Notes: a model not told the origin generated them from the letters alone. A DNA stretch of 58,710 bases from Streptomyces sp. WAC 04229 (GCF_003947455.1 NZ_QHJH01000029.1:1-58710); one strand, 5' to 3'; positions 1-11,818 are shown, counted from the first letter of the stretch. Made by a program: numbers and translations.

Positions 1-362
1 GCGCGGGGGCGTTCGCGGGCGCCGGTGGCGAGGAGGACGGCCCGGGCGGCGATGGTCTCGGCGCCCCGGGGTCCGACGGTGGCGAGGGTGCGGGGACCCG
101 CCCAGTCGAGGGCGGTGACGCCGGTCCGTACGTCCGCCCCCGCGCGGACCGCCGCGTCGGCGAGCAGCCGGGCGTGGGCGGGCCCGGTCCGCGTGTGCGG
201 CCAGGTGCCGAAGCCGCGGTGCGCGCAGTGGACCGGCGCTCCCCCGGCCCACCGCTCGCGCTCCAGGACCTCGACGCGCGCGCCGGTCGTCGCGAGCCGG
301 GTCGCGGCCACGAGTCCGGCGGGCCCCGCCCCCACCACCAGGACGTCGACCTCGCGCTTCAT
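1..362 (-). CDS. NAD(P)/FAD-dependent oxidoreductase, partial (3' end outside window)
   Basis: The first 120 residues are visible. They begin MKREVDVLVVGAGPAGLVAA, a dinucleotide-binding Rossmann motif (G-x-G-x-x-G) for FAD, followed by a second strand ending in E (VEVLERE) as expected for ribose binding. Near the edge the motif ATGARERPR appears, typical of pyridine nucleotide-disulfide-type oxidoreductases. The ATG overlaps the stop of the upstream dehydrogenase (ATGA), so the two are translationally coupled. In other bacteria a small FAD/NAD oxidoreductase often follows a BFD-containing glycerol-3-phosphate dehydrogenase as a probable electron-transfer partner. Role here is inferred from that context; substrate unknown. 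Confidence 0.85.
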   Translation of the reverse strand, partial: MKREVDVLVVGAGPAGLVAATRLATTGARVEVLERERWAGGAPVHCAHRGFGTWPHTRTGPAHARLLADAAVRAGADVRTGVTALDWAGPRTLATVGPRGAETIAARAVLLATGARERPR

Positions 363-1765
363 CGCCGTGCCTCCTCGAACAGTTCCCGGACCGCGGCCCC
401 GCAGTAGAAGCCCTGGCAGCGGCCCGCCCGGGCGCGGGTGCGGCGGCGCAGTCCGTCGAGGCCGCGGGGCGGGATCGTACTGGCGAGGGCGTCGCGGATC
501 TCGCCGCGGGAGACGCGCTCGCACGGGCAGACGAGGACGCCGTACTCCGGGTCGGCGGCGATCAGGTCGGGCCGTTGGTGGGGGCGCGGGCACGTCTCGC
601 CGAGGGAGGGCATGCGGACCGGCTCCGGGGGGCGTCGCGGACCGAGGTCGAGTCCGGTGCCGGCGAGGAGGCCGGTGACGTGCTCGGCGATGGCGAGGGA
701 GGCGGTGAGGCCGGTGGAGCGGATGCCGCCGACGGTGACGCAGCCCTGGCCGGGGTGGGCGGTGATGCGGTAGTCGTCGTGCTCGGTGGCGGCGCGCAGC
801 CCGGCGTAGACCGCGGTGACCTCCTCCTCCAGCAGCGCGGGGAGGATACGCCGGCCCTGCTCGCGCAGGCGGCGCAGGCCCTCGGCGGTGGACTCGGTGG
901 CGCCCTTGTCGTCGAGGTCCTCGGCGGTGGGCCCGAGGAGGACGTTGCCGTGCACGGTGGGGGCGACCAGGACGCCCTTGCCGAGCGCGGTGGGGACGGG
1001 CAGGAGGATGTGCCGGACGAGTGCGCGGGCGAACGTGTCGTGGACGATGAGCTGGCCCCGGCGCGGGGTGACGGTGAAGTCGTCGTGGCCGAGTTGCCGG
1101 TCGAGGGTGTCGGCGTGCAGTCCGGCGGCGTTGACGAGGCGGCGGGCGCGCACGGTGCCGCGCGGGGTGGTCAGGTGGTGGACGCCGTCGTGGTGTCCGG
1201 CGTGTGCGACGGGCGCCTCGAGGTGCAGGTGGACGCCGGCCCGGACCGCCTGGGTGGCGTAGGCGAGGGTCGTCGTCCACGGGCAGACGATGCTCTCGCC
1301 GGGCACGTGCAGGGCGCCGAGCGCGCCGGGGCCGAGGTGGGGTTCGCGGGCGTAGAGGTCGGCGGGGCCGAGGACGCGGGTGTCGTGGTACTCGTTGCGC
1401 GCGGCTTTCTCGGCGAGGCGGGGCAGGGCGGCGAGCTGTTCCTCGTCCCAGGCGACGAGCAGCGCGCCCACGGGCTCGACGGGGATGCCGGACTCGGCGG
1501 CGTACGCGGCGAGTTCGCGGGAGCCGGTCCGTACGAGACGGGCCTCCAGGGAGCCGGGCACGGCGTCGAAGCCGGTGTGCAGGATGGCGGTGTTGGCCTT
1601 GGAGGTGCCCTGTCCGACGTCGTCCCGCGCCTCGACGAGCGCGACGCGCAGTTCCGGGTGGTGGGCGAGCCGACGCGCAATCGCGCACCCGACCACTCCG
1701 GCACCGACGATCACCACGTCGTACGGGTCCTCGGGCAGCGCGCCGGAGACGGTGACGGTCGTCAT
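359..1765 (-). CDS. FAD-dependent glycerol-3-phosphate dehydrogenase-like protein with C-terminal [2Fe-2S] BFD domain
   Basis: 468 residues. An N-terminal FAD-binding Rossmann motif (VVIVGAGVVGCAIARRL, residues about 17-33) opens a DAO-type oxidoreductase domain, with the family motif QGTSKANTAILHTGFD near residue 52. The C-terminal 60 residues carry four cysteines, C413, C415, C450 and C455, in the spacing of a BFD-like [2Fe-2S] domain. The family oxidises glycerol 3-phosphate or similar polyol phosphates; L-2-hydroxyglutarate oxidases are a related alternative. It lies downstream of a glycerol-kinase-type gene (118 bp gap) and overlaps the next oxidoreductase by 4 bp, so kinase, dehydrogenase and electron-transfer partner probably form one operon. 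Substrate assignment is inference. Confidence 0.8.
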   Translation of the reverse strand: MTTVTVSGALPEDPYDVVIVGAGVVGCAIARRLAHHPELRVALVEARDDVGQGTSKANTAILHTGFDAVPGSLEARLVRTGSRELAAYAAESGIPVEPVGALLVAWDEEQLAALPRLAEKAARNEYHDTRVLGPADLYAREPHLGPGALGALHVPGESIVCPWTTTLAYATQAVRAGVHLHLEAPVAHAGHHDGVHHLTTPRGTVRARRLVNAAGLHADTLDRQLGHDDFTVTPRRGQLIVHDTFARALVRHILLPVPTALGKGVLVAPTVHGNVLLGPTAEDLDDKGATESTAEGLRRLREQGRRILPALLEEEVTAVYAGLRAATEHDDYRITAHPGQGCVTVGGIRSTGLTASLAIAEHVTGLLAGTGLDLGPRRPPEPVRMPSLGETCPRPHQRPDLIAADPEYGVLVCPCERVSRGEIRDALASTIPPRGLDGLRRRTRARAGRCQGFYCGAAVRELFEEARR

Positions 1766-1883
1766 GCGGGGCTCCGTCCGGTACGGGCGCCCGTCGCGAG
1801 GGGTTCCCGGCGAACGTCACGCCGACCGCGGCGGCGCGCGTCGCGCCGGGCCCCCGGCGAGCGGCGCATCCACCCGACGCCCC

Positions 1884-3323
1884 TCACGCCGGCCCTCGGG
1901 CCAGCAGCACGTCGACCGCCCCGCGGAAGCGTGCGCGGCGGGAGGCGGCCTCGTCGGCGGTGACGCGGGGCTCGTAGACGGTGGTCGGGCCGGTGGCGGG
2001 CAGTGCGGAGGCGAGTGGCAGGGCCGGGTCCGCGCCGAGGCGGGCCAGCGCTCCCACGCCGAGCGCGGTGGCGTCCGGCAGGGCGGACACCTCCACGGGG
2101 AGTTGCAGGAGGTCGGCCTGGGTCTGCATGAGGAGCGCCGAGCGGGTGAGTCCGCCGTCGGCGCGGAGCACCTTCAGGGGGGTGCCGAGGTCGCCGGCGG
2201 CCGCGTCGGCGAGTTCGGCGACCTGGGCGGCGATGCCCTCGCACAGCGCGCGCACCAGGTGGCCGGGGGCGGTGTCCAGGCCGAGACCGGTGAGCGAGCC
2301 GCGCAGGTCGCCGCGCCACCAGGGGGCGGCGAGGCCGGCCAGCGCGGGGACGAAGGTGACGCCGCCGCTGTCCGGCACGGTGGCGCCGACGGGGTCGAGG
2401 TCGGCGGCGCCGGTGATGACGCCGAGGCAGGTGAGCCAGTGCACGGCGGATGCGGCCGTGTACACCTGTCCGTCCAGGCAGTACTCGGTGCGTCCGCCCA
2501 GCCGCCAGGCCACGCAGCCGGCCAGGCCCGAGGCGCCCCGTCGCGGGGTGTCGCCGGTGTGCGCGAGGAGGAACGCGCCGGTGCCATAGGTGCACTTGGC
2601 GGTGGAGGGCTCGGTGACGCGCTGGGCCAGCAGGGCCGCCTGCTGGTCGACGGCGAGTCCGGTGAGCGGGAGTTCGGGGCCGAAGGCGCTGGTCGTGCCG
2701 ACCGGGCCGGCGTTGTCGACGACGTCCGGGAACGGCTCGTCGGAGAGGCCGTACAGCTCCAGGGCGCGGGGCGACCAGTCGGCGCGGTCGAGGTCGAGGA
2801 GCTGGGTGCGGGAGGCGGTCGCGGCGTCGGTGACGTGGGCGCCGGTGAGCCGGTGGACCAGCCAGCTGTCGGAGGTGGAGATCCGGCCGTCGCGGGTGAG
2901 GTGGCGTCGGATCCAGGCCATTTTCGGCGCGGCGAAGTACGGGTCGAGCGGCAGGCCGGTCAGGTGGCGCAACTCGTCGGCGTGGGGTGAGAGTTCGGTG
3001 CAGATCGGTTCGGCCCTGCGGTCCTGCCAGACCAGGGCGCGGGTGAGCGGGCGGCCGGTGTCCGGGTCCCAGGCGAGTACGGTCTCGCCCTGGTTGGCCA
3101 GGCCCAGCGCGGTGACGGGCCGCCCCGCCTCGGCGAGGGCCTGACGGCCGGCGTCGACCACCGAGCCGTACAGCTCCTCCGGGTCCACCTCGACCAGGCC
3201 GCCCGGCAGGTGGCGGGGACCGACCTCGGCGAAGCCGGTGCCGACGACGCCGCGTTCGGGACAGATCACTAGGGCCTTGGTGCCGGACGTGCCCTGGTCG
3301 ACGGCGAGCACTGCACCGGTCAT
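1884..3323 (-). CDS. FGGY-family carbohydrate kinase, glycerol kinase-like
   Basis: 479 residues, slightly shorter than the usual 495-510 of GlpK. It starts MTGAVLAVDQGTSGTKALV, the phosphate-1 loop of the ASKHA fold. Also visible are ALVWQDRRA (sugar-binding loop), CTYGTGAFLLA (phosphate-2 motif) and the DGGLTRSALLMQTQADLL adenosine motif near residue 390. FGGY kinases phosphorylate glycerol, xylulose, gluconate or erythritol; the downstream glycerol-3-phosphate-dehydrogenase-like gene favours glycerol or a related polyol. ATG start at 3323. It is divergent from the gene at 3595, with a 270-bp intergenic region carrying a 21-bp dyad that could be an operator. Streptomyces usually has a second, gyl-operon kinase, so this is probably a paralogue. 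Confidence 0.85.
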   Translation of the reverse strand: MTGAVLAVDQGTSGTKALVICPERGVVGTGFAEVGPRHLPGGLVEVDPEELYGSVVDAGRQALAEAGRPVTALGLANQGETVLAWDPDTGRPLTRALVWQDRRAEPICTELSPHADELRHLTGLPLDPYFAAPKMAWIRRHLTRDGRISTSDSWLVHRLTGAHVTDAATASRTQLLDLDRADWSPRALELYGLSDEPFPDVVDNAGPVGTTSAFGPELPLTGLAVDQQAALLAQRVTEPSTAKCTYGTGAFLLAHTGDTPRRGASGLAGCVAWRLGGRTEYCLDGQVYTAASAVHWLTCLGVITGAADLDPVGATVPDSGGVTFVPALAGLAAPWWRGDLRGSLTGLGLDTAPGHLVRALCEGIAAQVAELADAAAGDLGTPLKVLRADGGLTRSALLMQTQADLLQLPVEVSALPDATALGVGALARLGADPALPLASALPATGPTTVYEPRVTADEAASRRARFRGAVDVLLARGPA

Positions 3324-3471
3324 CGCGTCCCTTCCCGCCTCCCCCGCCGACGGCGTCGGCGATCACTGCGGGCCAGCCTGCCGCCGGGCGCGGACCCGCG
3401 TCAAGAGTGACTGCTGAGGCGTCAACTCGCCCTGATAGAAGCCGATTTGCACGGCTGTGCTGAAACTGAAC

Positions 3472-3492
3472 AGAGGCGGAACCTCCGCCTCT
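3472..3492. promoter_or_regulatory. Perfect 9-bp inverted repeat in the kinase / helical-protein divergent region
   Basis: Arms AGAGGCGGA and TCCGCCTCT surround a 3-bp centre ACC. The repeat sits 150 bp upstream of the kinase start and 100 bp upstream of the plus-strand gene, and a TATAGT hexamer overlaps its right end (3492-3497). It may be an operator for either divergent gene or a small hairpin in a leader. No matching regulator lies next to it, so the function is inferred only from symmetry and position. Confidence 0.4.
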
Positions 3493-3594
3493 ATAGTGTC
3501 CGCCGACCGCACGACCGCTTCACCGCCGCCCAGGGGAGGGCTGTTTGTCACGCCACGCTGCCGTCCCGCCCGTACCACTCCCGGCAGCGGGCGC

Positions 3595-4599
3595 ATGATG
3601 GCCAGGGACGGGACACAGCCCGCCTACGACCCCGCGGGCCACGACGCCGGACTGCGCTCCGCCCTTCAGGAGTTACGGGCCGGACGCTGGATGTCGATGC
3701 GCGCCCTGCTCGACGAGACCACGTCCTGGTCGCAGTGGACGCAGCGCACCCAGGTGCTGGCTGCGTCCGCCGCCGGTACCGACGTGGTGCGGGCCTGGCT
3801 CACCGAGGAGCCGCACAGCGTGCCGGCCGCGGTGATGCACGCCCGGGTCGTCGTGGAACGCGCGCTGCGGGCGCACCGCGAGGACCACCCGCGCACGCGG
3901 GAACTGTGGCTCCAGGCCTGGCACGCCTGCGACGCGGCGACCCGTTCGGCGCCGTACGACCCGGTGCCGTGGGTGTGCCTGCTGGCGCTGGCCCGGCTGG
4001 ACGAGGAGCAGCGCTGGGACGAGCACCGGATGGCGCCGCCGGAACCCATGCTTCCGGCGGGGCCGTGGGGGCTGCTCGCACAGGCCGGCAAGCGGGACCC
4101 GTACAACCGCGAGGCGCACCACCGCATGCTCCAGTTCCTGTATCCGCGGGGCGGCTCCGAACGGCTCGCGCAGGCGGCGGGGTTCGCGCAGTGGGCGGCG
4201 GAGTCGGCGCCGCCCGGCTCCGCGCTGCACGTGCTGCCGCTGTACGTGCGGGTGGAGCGCTACCGGCGTTCGGGCGGGCGGGAGGCCGCCCTGGACCTGC
4301 ACTGGGTGGCGGAGGACGCCACCCGGGAGGCGCGGCAGGCGTACCACTCGTGGTTCGCCCTCACCCCCCACGACGAGCGGTCCCAGCTGGACATGAACCA
4401 CCTGGCGCACGCCCTGTGGGGCGCCCTGCGGTTCTCGGAGGCGGACCGGGTGTTCGACGCGCTCGGCCCCTACTGGACGCCGCAGCCCTGGGCCTGCCGG
4501 GTACCGGGGGCGGGCTCCTCCCAGCGGGCGGTGGAGGTCTTCCTCCAGGCCCGGACGCGCAGCCGGTCGGCCGCCCACGGCGGTGGCCGCCAACCCTGA
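3595..4599 (+). CDS. Uncharacterised helical (TPR-like) protein with a TTA codon
   Basis: 334 residues with ATG at 3595 (a second ATG follows directly). I do not recognise a named family. The sequence is rich in Trp, Arg and Ala with regularly spaced helices (AWHACDAATRSAPYDPVPWV, residues about 110-130; LLAQAGKRDPYNREAHHRM further on), which looks like a tetratricopeptide-type alpha-solenoid of cytosolic location. There is no signal peptide or membrane segment. A rare TTA leucine codon is present at 3673-3675 (residue 27), so translation may depend on bldA. It lies 32 bp upstream of the APC permease on the same strand and may be co-transcribed. Confidence 0.7.
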   Translation: MMARDGTQPAYDPAGHDAGLRSALQELRAGRWMSMRALLDETTSWSQWTQRTQVLAASAAGTDVVRAWLTEEPHSVPAAVMHARVVVERALRAHREDHPRTRELWLQAWHACDAATRSAPYDPVPWVCLLALARLDEEQRWDEHRMAPPEPMLPAGPWGLLAQAGKRDPYNREAHHRMLQFLYPRGGSERLAQAAGFAQWAAESAPPGSALHVLPLYVRVERYRRSGGREAALDLHWVAEDATREARQAYHSWFALTPHDERSQLDMNHLAHALWGALRFSEADRVFDALGPYWTPQPWACRVPGAGSSQRAVEVFLQARTRSRSAAHGGGRQP

Positions 4600-4620
4600 C
4601 CCCCCACACCCTTCCGTTCC

Positions 4621-4625
4621 GGAGG
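4621..4625 (+). promoter_or_regulatory. Ribosome binding site fixing the permease start
   Basis: A GGAGG Shine-Dalgarno sequence sits 6 nt before ATG at 4632. It decides the start: the open frame extends far upstream, but only as a shadow of the preceding gene. Confidence 0.75.
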
Positions 4626-4631
4626 TTTCGT

Positions 4632-6176
4632 ATGTCCCGCCCTTCCGAACCGTCCGTCCCGGGTGCGCGCGCCGGGTCCGGCGCCGCGACCGACGAGGAG
4701 CAGCGTCTGCGCGAACTCGGCTACCGGCCGGTGCTGGCCCGCCGCATGGGTGGCTTCGGCAACTTCGCGATCAGCTTCTCGGTGATCTCGATCCTGTCCG
4801 GCTGCATGACCCTGTACGGCTTCGGCATGGGCACCGGCGGCCCCGCGGTGATGCTGTGGGGCTGGGCGGGCGTCGGCCTGTTCGTGCTCTGCGTCGGGAT
4901 GGCGCTGGCCGAGGTCACCAGCGCGTATCCGACGTCCGGCGCGCTGTACTACATGGCCGACCGGCTCGGCGGACGCCGCTGGGGCTGGTACACGGGCTGG
5001 CTGAACCTGCTGGGGCTGCTCGGCGCGATCGCCGGGATCGACTACGGGGCGGCCCTGTTCACGGGCGCGTTCCTGAACCTCCAGTGGGGCTTCGAGCCGA
5101 CGCCGGAGAAGACGATGCTGATCTTCGTCGTGATCCTGATGCTGCACGCCACCCTCAACCTCTTCGGCGTGCGGCTGGTCAGTGTCCTCAACTCGGTGAG
5201 CGTGTGGTGGCACCTGGCCGGTGTGGCGCTCATCGTCGGCGCGCTGGTGATCGTCCCCGACCACCACCAGTCGCCGTCCTTCGTCTTCACCGAGTTCGTC
5301 AACGACACCGGCTGGGAGAACCCGCTGTACGTCGCGGCGATCGGGCTGCTGCTGGCGCAGTACACGTTCTCCGGCTACGACGCCTCGGCCCACCTGTCCG
5401 AGGAGACCTCGAACGCGTCGGTGTCGGCGGCGCGCGGCATCGTGCGGGCCATCTGGGTGTCGTGGCTGGCGGGCTTCGTGCTGCTGGCCGGACTGACCTT
5501 CGCGATCCAGGACTACGCGGCCACGCAGAACACGGCGACCGGGGTGCCGCCCGCGCAGATCCTCCTGGACGGCCTGGGCACGGACGGCGCGAGCGCGCTG
5601 CTGCTCGTGGTGATCGTGGCGCAGCTGTTCTGCGGCAACGCCGAGGTGGCCGCCGCCAGCCGCATGGTGTTCGCGTTCAGCCGGGACGGTGCCCTGCCCG
5701 GCTCTGCCCTGTGGCGCAAGGTCTCCGCCCGCACCCAGACGCCGGTGGCCGCGGTGTGGCTGTCGGTGGTGGTGGCCGGTCTGCTGGCCGTGCCCTCCCT
5801 GTACTCGGCGACGGCGTACGGCGCGGTGACCGCGATCAACGTCATCGGCATCACCCCGGCGTACGCCATCCCGGTGCTGCTGCGGCTGCGGGCGGGCGAC
5901 CGGTTCACGCCGGGGCCGTGGAACCTGGGCCGGTGGAGCAGGCCGGTCGGGTGGGTCGCGGTGGTGTGGGTGGCGTTCGTCACCGTGCTGTTCTGCCTCC
6001 CCCAGTCGTCGCCGGTGACGGTCGACACGATGAACTACGCGGCCGTCGCCCTGGTCGTCGTACTGGTTTTGGCCACGGTGTGGTGGTTCGTCGCCCGTCG
6101 GTCGTACGGCACTCCGACGACCGCGGCGTACGGCGACGACCGTGAGCAGGCGGAACTCGCCGAGGGGATCGTCTGA
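4632..6176 (+). CDS. APC-superfamily amino acid permease
   Basis: 514 residues with about 12 hydrophobic segments. The N-terminal GGFGNFAISFSVISILSG (about residues 38-55) is the first helix of the amino acid/GABA permease (AAT/ACT) group of APC transporters, and the loop YDASAHLSEETSNAS near residue 255 is the highly conserved cytoplasmic motif of that group. It is an integral membrane proton-coupled importer of an amino acid or amine; the substrate cannot be told from sequence. The start is set by GGAGG at 4621. It follows a helical-repeat protein with a 32-bp gap and is followed by a strong hairpin at 6239-6274. Confidence 0.9.
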   Translation: MSRPSEPSVPGARAGSGAATDEEQRLRELGYRPVLARRMGGFGNFAISFSVISILSGCMTLYGFGMGTGGPAVMLWGWAGVGLFVLCVGMALAEVTSAYPTSGALYYMADRLGGRRWGWYTGWLNLLGLLGAIAGIDYGAALFTGAFLNLQWGFEPTPEKTMLIFVVILMLHATLNLFGVRLVSVLNSVSVWWHLAGVALIVGALVIVPDHHQSPSFVFTEFVNDTGWENPLYVAAIGLLLAQYTFSGYDASAHLSEETSNASVSAARGIVRAIWVSWLAGFVLLAGLTFAIQDYAATQNTATGVPPAQILLDGLGTDGASALLLVVIVAQLFCGNAEVAAASRMVFAFSRDGALPGSALWRKVSARTQTPVAAVWLSVVVAGLLAVPSLYSATAYGAVTAINVIGITPAYAIPVLLRLRAGDRFTPGPWNLGRWSRPVGWVAVVWVAFVTVLFCLPQSSPVTVDTMNYAAVALVVVLVLATVWWFVARRSYGTPTTAAYGDDREQAELAEGIV

Positions 6177-6238
6177 AACGCCTCTCCCCGCCCCCGTGCG
6201 CGGTACGGAACACCGCTCGGGATACGGCAGGATGAGCC

Positions 6239-6274
6239 CTCGCGCCGGTCGAACTGCCTTGCGACCGGCGCGAG
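6239..6274 (+). terminator. Hairpin terminator after the permease
   Basis: A perfect 13-bp stem (CTCGCGCCGGTCG paired with CGACCGGCGCGAG) encloses a 10-nt loop, 62 nt beyond the permease stop. There is no long T-run, as is usual for Streptomyces terminators. Confidence 0.7.
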
Positions 6275-6390
6275 CGCACATCTGGAATCCAGTAGCCATC
6301 GAGTGATCGAGCAGGTGACGACGTGACGCGAGCTCACATCAGGCCGTCGGCGGGGAACTTCGCCGCGGCGGGGCCCCGTGGAGGTGGCCG

Positions 6391-9790
<3,400 letters not shown>

Positions 9791-9806
9791 TCCTCAGACG
9801 TTCCCC

Positions 9807-9842
9807 GGCACCCCGTCTCCTTCTCCGGGAGGCGGGGTGCCC
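9807..9842 (+). terminator. Hairpin terminator after isocitrate dehydrogenase
   Basis: GGCACCCCGTCTCC pairs with GGAGGCGGGGTGCC (one G-T wobble) around a short pyrimidine loop, 17 nt past the stop codon. Outer AGACG/CGTCT arms extend the symmetry. Confidence 0.75.
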
Positions 9843-9873
9843 GTCTGTGCCGTCCGAGCCCCGGAGCCGCCCC

Positions 9874-10671
9874 GTGACCGACGCCCCGCCCGCCTTCGAG
9901 CTGCTGCCCGGCGCTCCCGGGTCCCCCGTGATCCTCCACGTGCCGCACTCCTCCCGCCGGATCCCCGCCGACGTCCGCACCGGCATCGTGCTCACGGACG
10001 CCGCGCTGGAGCGGGAGCTGGACCACATGACCGACGCGCACACCGCCGAGATCGCCGAGCGGGCCGCAGGGCTGGCCGCCCTCACGCCGTGGCGGTTCGT
10101 GAACCGGACGTCGCGGCTGGTCGTGGACCCGGAGCGGTTCCCGGACGAACGGGAGGAGATGGCCGCCGTCGGCATGGGCGCCGTGTACACGCGGACCTCG
10201 CACCGCGAGGTGCTGCGCGCCGCCGGCACCGACCCCGGACCGCTGGTCGAGCAGTACTTCAGGCCGTACGCGCGGGCGATGACCGAGGCGGTCGCCGGCC
10301 GGCTGGCGGCGACCGGGCGGGCCGTCGTCGTCGACGTGCACTCCTACCCCACCGAGCCGCTCCCCTACGAGCTGCACGGCGAGGGCCCGCGCCCGGCGGT
10401 CTGCCTCGGCACCGATCCGTTCCACACCCCGCCCGGGCTGCTCGCGGCGGCCCGGGCGGCGTTCGCACCGTGCGGGGAGACCGGCCTGGACAGCCCCTTC
10501 GGCGGGACGTACGTACCGCTGGACTTCTACGGGCGGCGGCACGAGGTCCGCGCGCTGATGGTGGAGATACGCCGGGACACCTACATGACCGAGCCCGGCG
10601 GCCCGGCGGGGCCCGGCCTGACCCGCCTCGCGCGGTCACTCGCGGCGCTGGTGGACGCCGTGCCGGCCTGA
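9874..10671 (+). CDS. N-formylglutamate amidohydrolase family protein
   Basis: 265 residues. VILHVPHSSRRIP near the N-terminus is the metal-site motif of the N-formylglutamate amidohydrolase family (as in HutG-type enzymes), and VVVDVHSYPTEPLPYE (about residues 150-165) is a second conserved active-site segment. The family hydrolyses N-formyl-L-glutamate to glutamate and formate, but many members outside hut operons have unknown substrates. GTG at 9874 is chosen because GGAG lies 7 nt upstream; the open frame could begin 27 nt earlier. It is monocistronic, between the isocitrate dehydrogenase terminator and a hairpin that overlaps its own stop codon. Confidence 0.85.
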   Translation: MTDAPPAFELLPGAPGSPVILHVPHSSRRIPADVRTGIVLTDAALERELDHMTDAHTAEIAERAAGLAALTPWRFVNRTSRLVVDPERFPDEREEMAAVGMGAVYTRTSHREVLRAAGTDPGPLVEQYFRPYARAMTEAVAGRLAATGRAVVVDVHSYPTEPLPYELHGEGPRPAVCLGTDPFHTPPGLLAAARAAFAPCGETGLDSPFGGTYVPLDFYGRRHEVRALMVEIRRDTYMTEPGGPAGPGLTRLARSLAALVDAVPA

Positions 10672-10693
10672 CCCGGCGGCCGCCGCCGGGTCA
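10669..10693. terminator. Bidirectional hairpin overlapping two stop codons
   Basis: TGACCCGGCGGC and GCCGCCGGGTCA form perfect 12-nt arms around one base. The left arm begins with the TGA of the amidohydrolase and the right arm ends with the complement of the TGA of the minus-strand acidic protein gene, so a single palindrome ends both convergent genes. Confidence 0.65.
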
Positions 10694-11212
10694 GGCGCGC
10701 AGCCACTCGGTGACGACCACCTCGCCGCCGGTCCGCAGCCGCAGCGCGAACGGGCCCGCGGGCGGGGCGTCGCCGGTGAACCGGCCCATGTCGTCGGCGG
10801 TCAGCCGGGCGTGCGCCCGCGGACCGCTCAGCACCTCGATCCCGGCCGGGCCCGGCGGCAGCACCTGGCCGATCAGCCCGTCCGCGGTGACCTCCACGTC
10901 GACGGTCACCCCGTCGCTGCGGAAGGTCAGCATCCGCGGCGGGTCCGTCTCCCCCCGGACCGGGATGGCGTCGACCAGCGAGTCGAAGGTCAGCTCGGCG
11001 ACGCGGGCGTCGAGGTCGTGCAGCGCGAAGGCGTCGACGGCGACCTGGCGCAGGCCGGCCGGAACCGGGTCAAGGATCGCGGCCGCCTGCCGCAGCTCCT
11101 CCTCCAGCAGGCCGTCGTCCGGGTCGTCGTCCGCGAACGCCCCCTCGGGAAGTCCGTCGCGGGGCCCGGCGAAGTCGTCGAGCCCGTCGAAGTCGTCGTG
11201 CCGGTCGCTCAT
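10691..11212 (-). CDS. Small acidic protein coupled to the sigma factor gene (candidate sigma partner)
   Basis: 173 residues. The first 40 are highly acidic (FDGLDDF, FADDDPDDGLLEEEL). A helical part follows (ILDPVPAGLRQVAVDAFALHDLDARVAELTFDSL, about residues 46-79), then a beta-rich part (MLTFRSDGVTVDVEVTADG, LIGQVLPPGPAGIEVLSG). I recognise no named domain. Its ATG overlaps the sigma factor stop (ATGA), a position often held by anti-sigma factors, but the ZAS zinc motif is absent and there is no membrane segment. From memory, similar proteins adjoin sigma factors near CHAT protease genes in other actinobacteria. A regulatory role is inference. Confidence 0.75.
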   Translation of the reverse strand: MSDRHDDFDGLDDFAGPRDGLPEGAFADDDPDDGLLEEELRQAAAILDPVPAGLRQVAVDAFALHDLDARVAELTFDSLVDAIPVRGETDPPRMLTFRSDGVTVDVEVTADGLIGQVLPPGPAGIEVLSGPRAHARLTADDMGRFTGDAPPAGPFALRLRTGGEVVVTEWLRA

Positions 11213-11784
11213 GCCGTCCCCCGTGTCTCCAGCCGGGCCCGCAGCCGGCGCAGACAGCGCTGGCGCATGGGTCCGATGCTGCCCACCGCGATCCCCAGCG
11301 CGGCGGACACCTCCTGATAGCTGGGCGGCGGCGAGGCGATCAGCACCCGCAGCAACTGGCGGCACCGCTCGCCCAGTTCCTCGAACTCCTGCCACAGCCG
11401 GCGCACCCGCTCGGTCTGCGCGGCGGCCTCCTCGGAGTCGAGCACCGACTCCTCCGGCGTACGGTCCTCGCTCGGCCGGTCGAGCAGCTGCGGGTCGTCC
11501 GTCGGCGTCCACCGCTTCGAGGCGCGCAGCAGCTTCAGGCACTCGTGGCGTGCCGTGCTCGCCAGCCAGGAGCCGGTCTTCTCCGGTTCGCGGATCCGCC
11601 CCAGGTGCTGGGCGAACCGGAACCAGGCGGTCTGGTACACCTCGTGCGCGTCGGCGTCGGACAGCCCGTGCGCCCGCACGACGGACCACACCAGCGGGCC
11701 GAGCCCGTCCACCAGTGACTTCCAGGCCGCCGCGTCCCCGTCGGCGGCCGACCGGACGAGCGCCCCGACATGTGCACGGTCCAC
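11209..11784 (-). CDS. ECF-like sigma-70 family RNA polymerase sigma factor
   Basis: 191 residues from GTG 11784. Region 2 is visible (AHEVYQTAWFRFAQHLGRIREPEKTGSWLASTARHECLKLLR), where WL-x-x-x-A-RHE-C is the DNA-melting/core-binding signature. Region 4 is SYQEVSAALGIAVGSIGPMRQRCLRRLR, a helix-turn-helix for the -35 element. There is no region 1.1 or 3, so it is ECF-type. GTG 11784 has an AGGGG-type ribosome site 8 nt upstream. A second in-frame GTG at 11859 overlaps the subtilase stop (GTGA) and would add 25 residues; both are plausible. It lies between the subtilase and the small acidic protein. Confidence 0.88.
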   Translation of the reverse strand: MDRAHVGALVRSAADGDAAAWKSLVDGLGPLVWSVVRAHGLSDADAHEVYQTAWFRFAQHLGRIREPEKTGSWLASTARHECLKLLRASKRWTPTDDPQLLDRPSEDRTPEESVLDSEEAAAQTERVRRLWQEFEELGERCRQLLRVLIASPPPSYQEVSAALGIAVGSIGPMRQRCLRRLRARLETRGTA

Positions 11785-11799
11785 GGTCCCACCCCTCGT

Positions 11800-11818
11800 G
11801 TACGACACGTCATCGTAC
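11800..11818. promoter_or_regulatory. Inverted repeat upstream of the sigma factor start
   Basis: GTACGA and TCGTAC flank a 7-bp centre, 16-34 bp upstream of the GTG at 11784 and inside the coding extension if the GTG at 11859 is used instead. It may be part of an internal promoter or operator for the sigma gene. Confidence 0.35.
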
